Assembly: GCA_003695765.1 (NCBI GenBank)
Contig: RFHQ01000050.1
Coordinates: 18,043-82,042 of the forward strand
DNA: 64,000 nucleotides
Origin: Gammaproteobacteria bacterium
GTDB lineage: Bacteria > Pseudomonadota > Gammaproteobacteria > Steroidobacterales > GCA-2729495
Reading direction: 5' to 3'
Positions within the stretch are counted from its first letter, which is position 1. The number at the start of each line of letters is the position of its first letter. The notes below the pieces were generated by a model that made no database searches, was not told the DNA's origin, and worked only from the letters and a program-made list of their open reading frames with translations. Shown here piece by piece: positions 1 through 8,618 of the stretch. A program made the position numbers and the translations under genes.

Positions 1-419
1 TGATCGCCCACAGCCTCGGCTCGGTGATCGCCTGGGACGTGCTCTGGTCTCTGAGCCGCCAGCGCAGCGGTCCGGCGGCTGTCGACTTCCTGACTCTCGG
101 CAGCCCGCTGGGGCTGAACTTCTTTCGTCACCGGCTGCTGGGCGCGCGGGCCGAGGGCCGGGCACGCTATCCGGACAACATCCGTCACTGGATCAACCTG
201 TCGGCGATCGGCGAACTGACGGCGCTGGACCGGCGCTTCGCCGACGATTACGCGCCGATGCTGCGGCTGGGTTTGCTGGACAGCATCACGGACGAAACGG
301 AGCTGTACAACTATTTCCGCGGCGCCGAAGGCCTGAACGTGCACAAGTGTTACGGCTACCTGGTCAATCCACACACCGCGGCGGCCGTTGCCGACTGGTG
401 GCGCCGGGCTCAGGACTGA
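1..419 (+). CDS. Alpha/beta hydrolase (lipase-like), 3' fragment
   Basis: This is the C-terminal 138 residues of a protein whose start lies left of the window. The first visible residues read I-A-H-S-L-G-S, the nucleophile elbow of serine alpha/beta hydrolases (usual form G-H-S-x-G). This is followed by a T-L-G-S-P strand typical of lipase and PGAP1-like enzymes. A candidate catalytic His sits in N-V-H-K-C-Y-G-Y near the end. The fold assignment is fairly safe; the substrate cannot be inferred. The stop overlaps the last codons of the convergent OmpA-like gene by 10 bp, so no terminator separates them. Confidence 0.75.
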   Translation, partial: IAHSLGSVIAWDVLWSLSRQRSGPAAVDFLTLGSPLGLNFFRHRLLGARAEGRARYPDNIRHWINLSAIGELTALDRRFADDYAPMLRLGLLDSITDETELYNYFRGAEGLNVHKCYGYLVNPHTAAAVADWWRRAQD

Positions 420-1822
420 CTGGCCCGCGGTGCCAGCACGATGTCGATGCGCCGGTTGCGCGCCCGGCCTTCCGCGGTCCGGTTGCTGGTGATCGGCCGG
501 CTGTCACCGTAGCCGATGACCTTCAGGCGGTAGCGGGGAATGCCGAGACTTTCGGCCAGATAATCGGCGACCGCGGCCGCGCGCCGCTCCGACAGGCTCA
601 GGTTGGCGCGGCTGTCACCCGAGGCGTCGGTGTGGCCCTCGATCGTCAGGGTGCTGTCCGGAAAGACGTTGAGCGCCGCGCGCAGGCGGTCGAGCAGGCC
701 TTTCGCCTCGGCACCGAGGCGCGCGGAGTTGCTCCGGAAGCGCAGGCCGAGCATGCGGAGGATCAGCCGGTCGCCGTCGCGCAGCACCTGAGCCTCGTCC
801 GGGGCGAACAGCTCTTCCACGGTGCGGAATTGCTCCTCCCGCCGGGCCCGGGCCTGCAGCTCGCGCATCAGTCGGCTGCGCTCGGCACGGAGCTCGCCGA
901 CGCGCTGGTCCAGCTCCTTCAGTTCGTCCTCGACGCTCGCGAGTTGCCGGCGCTGCTGGGCCAGCTCTTCCTCCAGCACGGGGATCCGCTTGAGCTCGGC
1001 CTCGATCGCGGCCGCCGTGGTCCCGGGATCTTCGTCGCCGGCCGGCGTCAGGCCGGCCGCGGTCGCGAGTCGCGCCAGCAGCGACTCCCAGCGTAACACC
1101 AGCGCCTCGACGCCTTCCCGGCGCCGGCGGACGTCGCGCGCCAGTGCGGCGATGCGCAGCGCCTGGCCGGCCTCGCGGGTCGCGGCCGCGGCCAGTGGCT
1201 CCAGCGCCGGCAGCCGGCTGCGGTCTTCAGCCAGCGCGGTGGCGGCCTCGGCCAGCGCCGCTTGCGCGCGCTCGTAGCTGACCGGGGCCAGCGTTTCGGC
1301 GCCGGCGGCTTTGGCCTGCGACAGCCGGGAGCGGGCCTCGCCGAGCAGCCGGGCGTCGATGGCCGCCAGCTCGGCCTCGTCGTAGGCGGCCGCGGCGATC
1401 GCCGCATGCTGCTCGGCCTTGTCCTCCCGGCCACGCTCGAGCTGCTTCGCGGCCGCGAACAGCTCGCGCTCCGCGCGTTCCCAGGCCGCCGGCGCCAGCC
1501 GGTATGCCGCCGCTGCATTGGCCGCCGCGCGCTTCGCCAGTGCCGCCGCCAGGCGATCGCTCGCCACCGCGGCCCGGTCCAGCGCGGCCGCAAACAGGCG
1601 GGCCGCCTCGGCCACGCCCTGCTCGCGTTGCGCCGTCCCGGTCGTCGCCCGGGCGCGCTCCAGCGCACGCACGGCCTGCAGATAGGCCTGGGGTGCAAGG
1701 ATCGCGGCGTCGGCGGCTTCCGCCGCGGCCTGCAGCCGCTCCGCTTCGTCGCTGCCGTTCGCGGCCAGCGTGGCGCCGGCCAGCAGCGCGGCGAGCCACA
1801 GCAGCGTGCGCGGGTGCTTCAA
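410..1822 (-). CDS. DUF4398 / OmpA-family envelope protein
   Basis: A 470-residue protein probably anchoring the outer membrane to peptidoglycan. Residues 1-20 look like a signal peptide. The middle is Ala/Glu/Arg-rich and helical (about 25-330), with the alternating pattern of DUF4398 and a coiled coil of L-x-x-L-E-E type. The last 110 residues are an OmpA-like domain with the marks I-E-G-H-T-D, Y-G-D-S-R-P and N-R-R-I-D-I. The start is taken as TTG at 1822, just before the signal peptide. The open frame continues upstream, but that part runs across lipA and the small gene and lacks protein character. The gene is divergent from the 65-residue gene at 1943. Confidence 0.85.
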   Translation of the reverse strand: MKHPRTLLWLAALLAGATLAANGSDEAERLQAAAEAADAAILAPQAYLQAVRALERARATTGTAQREQGVAEAARLFAAALDRAAVASDRLAAALAKRAAANAAAAYRLAPAAWERAERELFAAAKQLERGREDKAEQHAAIAAAAYDEAELAAIDARLLGEARSRLSQAKAAGAETLAPVSYERAQAALAEAATALAEDRSRLPALEPLAAAATREAGQALRIAALARDVRRRREGVEALVLRWESLLARLATAAGLTPAGDEDPGTTAAAIEAELKRIPVLEEELAQQRRQLASVEDELKELDQRVGELRAERSRLMRELQARARREEQFRTVEELFAPDEAQVLRDGDRLILRMLGLRFRSNSARLGAEAKGLLDRLRAALNVFPDSTLTIEGHTDASGDSRANLSLSERRAAAVADYLAESLGIPRYRLKVIGYGDSRPITSNRTAEGRARNRRIDIVLAPRASQS

Positions 1823-1942
1823 GAGGCCGGCCCCGCGCCTGCGCCAGAGCTGGAATATCCTTTCAAAGCAGCAGCTTGCCAGCGTCCGCAATCTGTGCAG
1901 CAGCTCACAGAATTCCTCCGCCCCTTGGCCTAGGCTTACCCC

Positions 1943-2140
1943 ATGCGCGCGAAATACTACACAAGGTTTCTGCTGCGCTCCGCCGACGAGGGCTTCGCGG
2001 ACGAGTACAGCGGTGTGGTCGAGCTGAACACGGCGGTCAACCAGGTGCTGGATCCGGCCGAGATCGAAGAACTGCTGGCGAAGAATTTCGAGATGGAGGC
2101 CGAGAACGTCGAGTTGCTGAACTGGTCGCGCCTCCACTGA
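1943..2140 (+). CDS. Small conserved-looking protein, unknown function
   Basis: A 65-residue acidic protein that I do not recognise. It has a basic first turn (M-R-A-K-Y-Y-T-R), then an acidic body with a central helix (A-E-I-E-E-L-L-A-K). It has no signal peptide, membrane segment or Cys pair. Support comes from its position: it is followed after 52 bp by a good intrinsic terminator, is divergent from the OmpA-like gene, and no other gene occupies the space. A sequence resembling a -10 box (TAGGCT) lies 7 bp before the ATG and there is no clear Shine-Dalgarno site. Confidence 0.55.
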   Translation: MRAKYYTRFLLRSADEGFADEYSGVVELNTAVNQVLDPAEIEELLAKNFEMEAENVELLNWSRLH

Positions 2141-2192
2141 AGGAATGCAGATGTCACGCGCCGCAGGCGCGTTACCGACTTCCCCCTGTATT

Positions 2193-2220
2193 GCCCGGCC
2201 TTTGCGCCGGGCTTTTTTTT
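2193..2220 (+). terminator. Rho-independent terminator after the 65-residue gene
   Basis: A perfect 7-bp stem GCCCGGC/GCCGGGC with a 6-nt loop is followed directly by eight T residues. It ends transcription of the small upstream gene and lies only 31 bp before the lipA start codon. Confidence 0.9.
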
Positions 2221-2251
2221 GCCTGGCTCGCTTTTCGCTGCCGGCGGCTGC

Positions 2252-3301
2252 ATGCGAGAATACGCGCCGTTCCGCGGCAGGCAGGCGGATTTGAGCCAGT
2301 TCAAGAACATCCCGATCGTGACCAGCGGCGAGAAGTACCCGACGGCCGGGGGCTTCAGTGCGGTCAAGAACGGCGTCAGCCGCCGGCGTGGCTTCGCCGA
2401 GGTGCCGCTGGAACGCAAGCCCGGCTGGCTGCGCGCGCGCGTGCCGGGTGGCGCCGGGCATGCCAGGGTCCGCAGCATCGTCCGCGAGCACCGGCTCAGC
2501 ACGGTCTGCGAGGAGTCGCTGTGCCCGAACATCGGCGAATGCTGGAATGCGGGCACGGCGACGATCATGCTGATGGGTAGCGTCTGCACCCGGGCATGCC
2601 GTTTCTGCGCCGTCGACACCGGCAACCCGCGCGGGCGGCTCGCGGCCGATGAGCCGGAGCAGGCGGCCCGATCCGTGGCCCTGATGGGTTTGCGATACGT
2701 GGTCCTGACCTCGGTCGATCGGGACGATCTGCCCGACGGCGGGGCCGCGCATTACGCGGCCTGCATCCGCGCGATCCGCGAGCGCAATCCGCGGACCGCG
2801 ATCGAGGCGCTGACCCCCGATTTTCAGGGCAGCCGCGCCGCGGTGGAGACGGTCGTCGCGGCGCCGCTGGCCGTGTTTGCGCACAACCTGGAGACCGTCG
2901 AAAGGCTGACCCCGCGGGTCCGTGACCCGCGCGCCGGCTATGCGCAATCACTGGCGGTGCTGCGCTACGCGCGCGCAGCCCGCGCTGACATCCTGGTGAA
3001 GAGCAGCCTGATGCTCGGGCTCGGCGAGCGCGAAGCCGAGATCCGCGCGGCCATGGAGGATCTGCGCGAGCAGGGGGTCGACCTGCTGACGCTGGGCCAG
3101 TATCTGCGCCCGACGCGGAATCACCTGCCGGTGGAGCGTTTCGTCCCTCCGGAAGCATTTGCCCGGTATCGCGAATGGGGCCTGGCCATCGGGTTCACCG
3201 AAGTCGTCGCCGGGCCGCTGGTGCGCTCGAGCTATCGCGCCGAGCAGGCGCTGGCAGGCAACAACGCCGGCCTGGCGCTGACGGCGGAGGCCGGCCACTG
3301 A
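2252..3301 (+). CDS. lipA: Lipoyl synthase
   Basis: A radical-SAM enzyme that inserts two sulfurs into protein-bound octanoyl groups to make the lipoyl cofactor of 2-oxoacid dehydrogenases and the glycine cleavage system. It has 349 residues. Both iron-sulfur motifs are present: [12 protein letters not shown] for the auxiliary cluster and C-T-R-A-C-R-F-C for the radical-SAM cluster. The conserved [18 protein letters not shown] and final R-S-S-Y-R-A motifs also fit. The start is ATG 2252; the frame is open back to 2219 but that part lies in terminator DNA. No lipB is adjacent. The stop shares one base with the ATG of sohB. Confidence 0.95.
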   Translation: MREYAPFRGRQADLSQFKNIPIVTSGEKYPTAGGFSAVKNGVSRRRGFAEVPLERKPGWLRARVPGGAGHARVRSIVREHRLSTVCEESLCPNIGECWNAGTATIMLMGSVCTRACRFCAVDTGNPRGRLAADEPEQAARSVALMGLRYVVLTSVDRDDLPDGGAAHYAACIRAIRERNPRTAIEALTPDFQGSRAAVETVVAAPLAVFAHNLETVERLTPRVRDPRAGYAQSLAVLRYARAARADILVKSSLMLGLGEREAEIRAAMEDLREQGVDLLTLGQYLRPTRNHLPVERFVPPEAFARYREWGLAIGFTEVVAGPLVRSSYRAEQALAGNNAGLALTAEAGH

Positions 3302-4341
3302 TGGAATTCCTCGCGGACTACGGCCTGTTCCTCGCCAAGACGGTGACCCTGCTGATCGCGCTGGCCGTGGCGGTCGCGATCATCGCGGGCGCGTCGCGGC
3401 GCGACGGCAAGCCCGCCGGCCTGAAAGTCGAGAAGCTCAACGAGCGATACCGCGAGATGGCCAGAACCGTGAAGCGTGCGGTGCTGAGCAAGCGCGACTT
3501 CCGGCAGGCGGAAAAGTCGGAACGCAAGGATCGCAAAAAACAGGACAAGGCGGCGCAGCGCAAGCGCTATTTCGTGCTGGATTTCAAGGGCGATATCCGC
3601 GCCACTGCAGTGGCGCATCTGCGCGAGGAGATCAGCGCCGTACTGAGCATTGCGCGGCCGGAGGACGAGGTGGTGCTGCGCCTGGAAAATCCGGGCGGCG
3701 CCGTGCACGAGCATGGACTGGCGGCGTCGCAGCTGATGCGGCTGAAGAAACGCGGCATCCCGCTGACCGTCGTGGTCGACAAGGTGGCTGCCAGCGGCGG
3801 TTACCTGATGGCCTGCATCGCCGACCGGATCGTCGCCGCACCGTTCGCGGTCATCGGCTCGATCGGCGTGATCGCGCAACTGCCGAACTTCAACCGCGCC
3901 CTGCGCGAGCACGGCGTCGAGTTCGAGCAGGTGACCGCCGGCAAGTACAAGCGCACGCTGACGATGTTCGGCGAGAACACCGAGGAAGGCCGGGCCAAGC
4001 TGCGCGAGGAACTCGAAGAGGTGCACGGTCTGTTCAAGGCGCTGGTCGCCGAGCACCGACCGGTCGTCGATGTGGACTCGGTGGCCACCGGGGAGCACTG
4101 GTACGGCAGCCGGGCCCTGGAACTGAAACTGGTCGATGAACTGGGCTCCAGCGACGATTACCTGCTGGATGCGGCGGCGCAGGGCGACCTGTACCAGGTG
4201 AGCTGGAAGGGTAAACCGAACCTGCAGGAGAAAATCCTGTCCATGCTGGAGACGGCCGCAGAACGCCTGGGCCTCGGTGGCCGGCGCGGCCTCCAGGCCG
4301 GCGGCGGCTCATTGTTATACTGGCGCGGCCGGGGAGATTGA
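3301..4341 (+). CDS. sohB: SohB-type membrane serine peptidase (S49)
   Basis: A 346-residue inner-membrane protease of the signal-peptide-peptidase family with a periplasmic catalytic domain. One membrane helix spans residues 8-29, followed by a highly charged linker (about 40-90). The peptidase core contains the nucleophile Ser165 in A-A-S-G-G and the general-base Lys in A-G-K-Y-K-R (215-219), the Ser/Lys dyad of family S49. Translation is probably coupled to lipA (TGATG). It belongs to a run of four closely packed genes continuing into the M48 protease and L,D-transpeptidase. Confidence 0.93.
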   Translation: MEFLADYGLFLAKTVTLLIALAVAVAIIAGASRRDGKPAGLKVEKLNERYREMARTVKRAVLSKRDFRQAEKSERKDRKKQDKAAQRKRYFVLDFKGDIRATAVAHLREEISAVLSIARPEDEVVLRLENPGGAVHEHGLAASQLMRLKKRGIPLTVVVDKVAASGGYLMACIADRIVAAPFAVIGSIGVIAQLPNFNRALREHGVEFEQVTAGKYKRTLTMFGENTEEGRAKLREELEEVHGLFKALVAEHRPVVDVDSVATGEHWYGSRALELKLVDELGSSDDYLLDAAAQGDLYQVSWKGKPNLQEKILSMLETAAERLGLGGRRGLQAGGGSLLYWRGRGD

Positions 4342-4343
4342 CG

Positions 4344-5105
4344 ATGCGTGTACGCAAGGCGCTCTGGATCTGCTGTGGAGTGGCGTTGCTGGCGGCCTGC
4401 GCGCTGCCGCTCGTCAGCGAAACGCAGCTCGAGGTCGAATCGGCGAATCAGTTCCAGAAGATGCGCGGCCAGATGCCGGTGGCCACCGACGCCGCGACGC
4501 GGCGCTACGTCAACTGCGTCGCCAATGCGATCATCGCAGAACTGGAGCCGCCGTATTCCGATCGCCTGTGGGAAATCGAGGTCTTCGACGAGGACCAGCT
4601 CAATGCCTTTGCGATGCCCGGCGGCAAGATCGGCGTGTTCACCGGCATCTTCAAGGCAGCGAAGACGCAGGACCAGCTCGCCGCGGTCATCGGTCACGAA
4701 GTCGCGCACGTGACGCAGCACCATGCGCTGGAACGGACCAATCGCGAACTCACGCAGGAGATCGGCATCGTCGGTGCCAGCGCGGTGCTCGGCGGCAACC
4801 GGAACATGGCGGACCTGATCCGCATGGGTGCCCAGATCGGCCTCAGCCTGCCCTACGGCCGCGGACAGGAGAGCGAGGCCGATATCGTTGGCCTTAAGTA
4901 CATGGCCGATGCCGGTTTCGACCCCCGGGCGGCCGTGCAGTTGTGGAAGAACATGGAAGCCCAGAACGATGGGGCACCGCCGGAATGGCTGTCGACTCAC
5001 CCGTCTTCGGATACGCGCATCAGCCGCCTGATCGAGGCCCTGCCGGAGGCGCTGGAGCGCTACAACGCCGCGCGCGCCGCCGGCAAGGTGCCGAGATGCC
5101 GCTAG
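4344..5105 (+). CDS. M48-family metalloprotease lipoprotein (LoiP/YggG-like)
   Basis: A 253-residue predicted lipoprotein zinc protease, probably acting on outer-membrane or periplasmic proteins. The lipobox L-L-A-A-C ends at Cys19. The zinc motif H118-E-V-A-H122 is intact, with the third ligand in E-S-E-A-D further on. The chosen ATG follows a good GGGGAG site; an in-frame TTG lies two codons upstream. A sequence TGTTATACT, which would fit an extended -10 box, lies 22 bp before the start. The 3' end overlaps the next gene by 10 bp. YggG/LoiP is the nearest familiar relative, BepA-type proteases being longer. Confidence 0.88.
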   Translation: MRVRKALWICCGVALLAACALPLVSETQLEVESANQFQKMRGQMPVATDAATRRYVNCVANAIIAELEPPYSDRLWEIEVFDEDQLNAFAMPGGKIGVFTGIFKAAKTQDQLAAVIGHEVAHVTQHHALERTNRELTQEIGIVGASAVLGGNRNMADLIRMGAQIGLSLPYGRGQESEADIVGLKYMADAGFDPRAAVQLWKNMEAQNDGAPPEWLSTHPSSDTRISRLIEALPEALERYNAARAAGKVPRCR

Positions 5106-6175
5106 CCGGGCGCCTGCGGCCGGCACTGCTGTCGCTCTGTGCTCTCGTCGCCGGGGGCTGTGGCACCGTCGATTCCCTGTTTCAGGCAAGCGATGGCGCC
5201 GTTCGTGGCGGCGACGCAGCCGAGGCCCCGCTGCCGGCCAAGCGCTGGCTGCTGCCGGCCGATGACGATGTCGTCGGCGAGCTGCAGCTCGTCAAGACCC
5301 GCGAAGCCGATACCTTCGTCGAAGTGGCCCGCAGCTATGGCATCGGCTACGACGAGCTGCGCGACGCGAACCCCGGTGTCGATCCCTGGCTGCCCGGCGA
5401 GGGGACGCCGGTGATCCTGCCGACCCGGCATGTGCTGCCGGACGCGCCGCGCGAGGGCATCGTCCTGAACATCGCCGCCAAGCGCCTGTTCTACTTCCCG
5501 CCGGTCGACGGCGACGCCGACGGGCCGCGGGTCGTCGAGACCTACCCGATCGGCATCGGGCGCGAGGGCTGGGAAACGCCGGTCGGCGAGACCACCGTGG
5601 TCTCCAAGGCCCGCGACCCGGTCTGGTTCGTGCCGGCGTCGATCCGCCGCGAGCATGCGGCGGCCGGCGACCCGCTGCCGCCGCAAGTGCCGCCGGGGCC
5701 GGACAACCCGCTGGGGCATTATGTGCTGGGCCTGGGCATGCCCGGCTACCTGATCCACGGCACCAACAAGCCGGCCGGCGTCGGCATGCGGGTCAGCCAT
5801 GGTTGCGTGCGCCTGTACCCGGAAGACATCGAGTCGCTGTTCGCGCGGATCCCGATCGGGACGCCGGTGCGGATCGTCGATCAGCCCTGGCTCGCCGGCT
5901 GGCAGGGCACGGAGCTGCTGATCGAGGCGCACCGGCCGCTGGACGGCGACCGCGCGGCGGCCGCGGCCGCGCTGCGGGCGCAACTGGAACGCGCGCTGGC
6001 GCGCCGTGGCTTGCAGGCCGGCAGCGTCGACCGGGACGCGATCGAGACCGTCACCGGCCAGGCCCTGGGCCTGCCGCTGGTGGCCGGCGCCGATCGCGGG
6101 GACGCGCTGCGCCAGGCGCGCCGGGTGCGCAACATCATCGAGCACGAACGGCTGGCCGATCGCAGCGCGCCCTGA
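5096..6175 (+). CDS. L,D-transpeptidase lipoprotein with LysM-like segment
   Basis: A 359-residue YkuD-family enzyme that forms 3-3 peptidoglycan cross-links or attaches lipoproteins to peptidoglycan. The lipobox V-A-G-G-C puts the modified Cys at 22. A LysM-like segment lies at about 65-110. The catalytic domain runs from about 120 to 268 with His221 and the active-site motif S-H-G-C-V-R-L (Cys237). The 90-residue Arg/Ala-rich tail is not assigned. The start codon is inside the M48 gene. An inverted repeat (6172-6178 with 6190-6196) overlaps the stop codon and could form part of a terminator, but no T-tract follows. Confidence 0.92.
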   Translation: MPLAGRLRPALLSLCALVAGGCGTVDSLFQASDGAVRGGDAAEAPLPAKRWLLPADDDVVGELQLVKTREADTFVEVARSYGIGYDELRDANPGVDPWLPGEGTPVILPTRHVLPDAPREGIVLNIAAKRLFYFPPVDGDADGPRVVETYPIGIGREGWETPVGETTVVSKARDPVWFVPASIRREHAAAGDPLPPQVPPGPDNPLGHYVLGLGMPGYLIHGTNKPAGVGMRVSHGCVRLYPEDIESLFARIPIGTPVRIVDQPWLAGWQGTELLIEAHRPLDGDRAAAAAALRAQLERALARRGLQAGSVDRDAIETVTGQALGLPLVAGADRGDALRQARRVRNIIEHERLADRSAP

Positions 6176-6408
6176 TCGGCCATCCCTCGCGATCAGGCCC
6201 CTGCACCGCTTTTTGCAGGCGGCTCATCAGCATGAGCATATAAGCGCTTGATCTGTGTTTCTTTCTATGCCAGATTGCCCGGGCCTGCCCGGTGCGCGAT
6301 CTCGGCAGGCGCTCAGTCAGGGATTGCCGGGGGAGCTGGCCTGGGAGCGATGCGAATCGACCTGCACGCGCGTGCCTGCCGCATCGGCCGCCCGCCGCTG
6401 GTGGGCGC

Positions 6409-7917
6409 GTGAGCGCGGCTGCGACGAGCGGCATCCATGTGCTCGAAGGCGCGGCGGCCGGCGCCGCGATCGCGGTCCGCCGCGAGACCGTCACCGCCTT
6501 CGTCGGCCCCACGCCGCGCGGGCCGGCGGACATGCCGGTCGCGATCCGCAGCCTGCGCGAGTTCCACCGGCGCTTCGGCTGTCCAGACACCCCGAGCCGC
6601 ATGCAGGATTGCCTGGCTGATTATTTCGCCGCTGGCGGAGATCTTGCGATCGTCGTGCGCGTCAGCGATCCGTCACGGCGGGCCCGGCTGGAGCTGCCCG
6701 GCCCGGGCGGTGGCTGCCGCCTGCTGGCGCGTTGTCCCGGTTCGCGCGAACTGTTGCGCGCGGCGGTCGATCACGACGGTCTGACCGACGGGCGGCGTTT
6801 CAATCTCGTCGTCCAGCGCCTGGCGTCCGCGGGTGCTCCGCTGGTCGCCGAGCAGGAAAGTTTTCGCGGCCTGTCGATCGACCCGCTGGCCGAAAACTAC
6901 GTCGGCGACGCGCTGCTGGGTTCCCGACTGGTCAGCCTCGCCGAGGCGCCCGCGGAGCGGCCGGCGGCGACGCCACTGACGGCCGCCGGTGTCCCGCGCT
7001 GGGTGCCAGCGCGTCGGCCCGCGGCGAACCCGGCGCCCGGCGACTACGAACTGATCGGTTCGGCCGCGGACGGCACCGGCCTGCACGCGCTGGAGCAGTT
7101 GCCGCGGCTGGACTTGCTCTGCCTGCTGCCGGCGGCCAGCGGCGGCGCCATCGGCCCGGTCGCGATGTTTGCGGCCGAGCGGTACTGCCGGCGCCGCCAG
7201 GCGCTGTTGCTGGTCGATCCGCCGCCGGACTGGGACAGCGTGCATGCAGTGGCCACCGACACGGCCCTGCGCGGCATCGACAGCCCCAACGTCGCGAGCT
7301 ATTTCCCGCGGCCGGCGGCCGGCAGCCTGCTCGGCGCGATCGCCGGGGCGCTGGCCGCCGCCGACCGCGAGTCCGGCCCCTGGCACTGGCCGCCGGGTGG
7401 CGGCCTGTGGCTGCCGGGCGCGATGCCGCTGGCGCCGCGGCTGGACAGCCGCGATGTGCGCATCCTCGCTCGCTTCGGCGTCAACGCCTTGCGCCGCGAT
7501 CCGCGAGGCCGCCTGCGGGTCGAAGGGCTCGTGACCCGTGGCCCGCGCCTGGGGCTGCCGCCGGAAAGTGTCCGCCTGCCGGCACGGCGCACCGCGCTGT
7601 TCGCGCTCGGCGGGATCGCGCGAGGCAGTCGCTGGAGCCTGTTCCGCCCGCCGGACGATTACAGCCGCGCCGAACTGCGGCGGCAGTTGCACAGTTTCCT
7701 CGGCCGCCTGCATCGCGCCGGGGGCCTGCAGGGCCGGCGGGCCGGCGAGGCCTGGTACCTCAATGGTCCCGATCCGGTGGCGGGCGGCTGGGAGATGGAG
7801 CTGGGCCTGGCGTTGCTGCAGCCGCGAGCCTTCCAGGCCTGGCGGTTGCGACTGCGCGGCGCCGACTGCGAGTTGCGGGAACTCGGCTGGCAGCCGAGCC
7901 TCGCGATGGCCGGCTGA
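6409..7917 (+). CDS. Orphan contractile-tail sheath-like protein
   Basis: A 502-residue protein with the architecture of phage, R-pyocin and eCIS tail sheaths. The N-terminal S-G-I-H-V-L-E-G resembles the sheath start P-G-V-Y-V-E-E, followed by V-T-A-F-V-G-P-T-P-R-G-P (residues 28-39) and R-S-L-R-E-F-H-R-R-F-G. A long insertion follows. The C-terminal part matches the sheath handshake region: a helix with F-L-G-R-L-H-R-A-G-G-L-Q-G, then strands containing W-E-M-E-L-G-L-A-L-L-Q-P. The GTG start overlaps the stop of a 20-codon ORF (6350-6412). No tube, baseplate, spike or ATPase gene is present in the window. Assembly or function is unknown; a non-contractile role is possible. Confidence 0.7.
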   Translation: MSAAATSGIHVLEGAAAGAAIAVRRETVTAFVGPTPRGPADMPVAIRSLREFHRRFGCPDTPSRMQDCLADYFAAGGDLAIVVRVSDPSRRARLELPGPGGGCRLLARCPGSRELLRAAVDHDGLTDGRRFNLVVQRLASAGAPLVAEQESFRGLSIDPLAENYVGDALLGSRLVSLAEAPAERPAATPLTAAGVPRWVPARRPAANPAPGDYELIGSAADGTGLHALEQLPRLDLLCLLPAASGGAIGPVAMFAAERYCRRRQALLLVDPPPDWDSVHAVATDTALRGIDSPNVASYFPRPAAGSLLGAIAGALAAADRESGPWHWPPGGGLWLPGAMPLAPRLDSRDVRILARFGVNALRRDPRGRLRVEGLVTRGPRLGLPPESVRLPARRTALFALGGIARGSRWSLFRPPDDYSRAELRRQLHSFLGRLHRAGGLQGRRAGEAWYLNGPDPVAGGWEMELGLALLQPRAFQAWRLRLRGADCELRELGWQPSLAMAG

Positions 7918-8505
7918 GTGCGGCGCAGCGTTTGGTATTTCGCCTACGGGTCTAACCTGCTGCCCGATCGGCTGCGCGCGCGCGTACCATCGGCACAGCC
8001 GCTGTCGGCCGCCTGCCTGCCGGATCATCGGCTCAGCTACAACAAGCTCGGCCGTGACGGCTCCGGCAAGTGCACGCTGTTGCCGGCGGCCGGCGCGGTG
8101 GTCTGGGGCGGACTGTATCGCCTGCCGCGGCGGGAACTGCGCTGGCTGGATCGGATCGAAGGGCCCGGGTACCGGCGCATCCGGGTGCGCGTGCGGTTGC
8201 CGGACGGGCGCTGGCTGAGCGCGGTGGCCTATCGGGCCCGGGCGGCGGCGCTGAAGCCCGGGCTGCAGCCCTGGGACTGGTATCAGCGCTTCGTGCTGCG
8301 GGGCGCCGCCTGGTTCCGGCTGCCGGCGGCCTACCAGCGGCAGCTCGCGGCGCAGTCGGCGCGGCCGGATCCGAACCGCCGGCGGCTGGCTGCGCAGCAG
8401 CGGCCGCTGCGCGAGCTGGCACGCTGGCGCCGGCGCGGCGATGGATTTGACAGAACCCGGAAGCGTGATTCCGGTCACACCCGTTGCGAGGCAGGCCCTC
8501 TATAA
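7918..8505 (+). CDS. Gamma-glutamylcyclotransferase-fold protein
   Basis: A 195-residue protein with the GGCT/AIG2-like fold. The diagnostic substrate-binding motif Y-G-S-N occurs at residues 10-13 (F-A-Y-G-S-N-L), and the acidic segment W-L-D-R-I-E-G-P-G-Y-R-R at about 75-90 carries the expected catalytic Glu. Family members release 5-oxoproline from gamma-glutamyl peptides or amines. The tail from about 150 is unusually Arg-rich. The GTG start directly follows the TGA of the sheath-like gene with no gap, so the two are almost certainly co-transcribed and probably translationally coupled. The reason for the pairing is unknown. Confidence 0.82.
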   Translation: MRRSVWYFAYGSNLLPDRLRARVPSAQPLSAACLPDHRLSYNKLGRDGSGKCTLLPAAGAVVWGGLYRLPRRELRWLDRIEGPGYRRIRVRVRLPDGRWLSAVAYRARAAALKPGLQPWDWYQRFVLRGAAWFRLPAAYQRQLAAQSARPDPNRRRLAAQQRPLRELARWRRRGDGFDRTRKRDSGHTRCEAGPL

Positions 8506-8618
8506 GGGAAGCTAATTAGGTGACTGGTTGAGCAAGCGGGCCGCGCACGCCTCAGGGATTACGGCCTGCATCGGGACAGCAATCTGGAGAGGCGTGACGG
8601 GCCCATGCAGGAGGTTGT

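Noticed and set aside
1823-2947. N-terminal extension of the OmpA-like frame, 375 more codons on the minus strand
   Set aside because: It runs antisense through lipA and the small gene, is Arg/Pro/Ala-rich without protein character, and the signal peptide starts at 1822.
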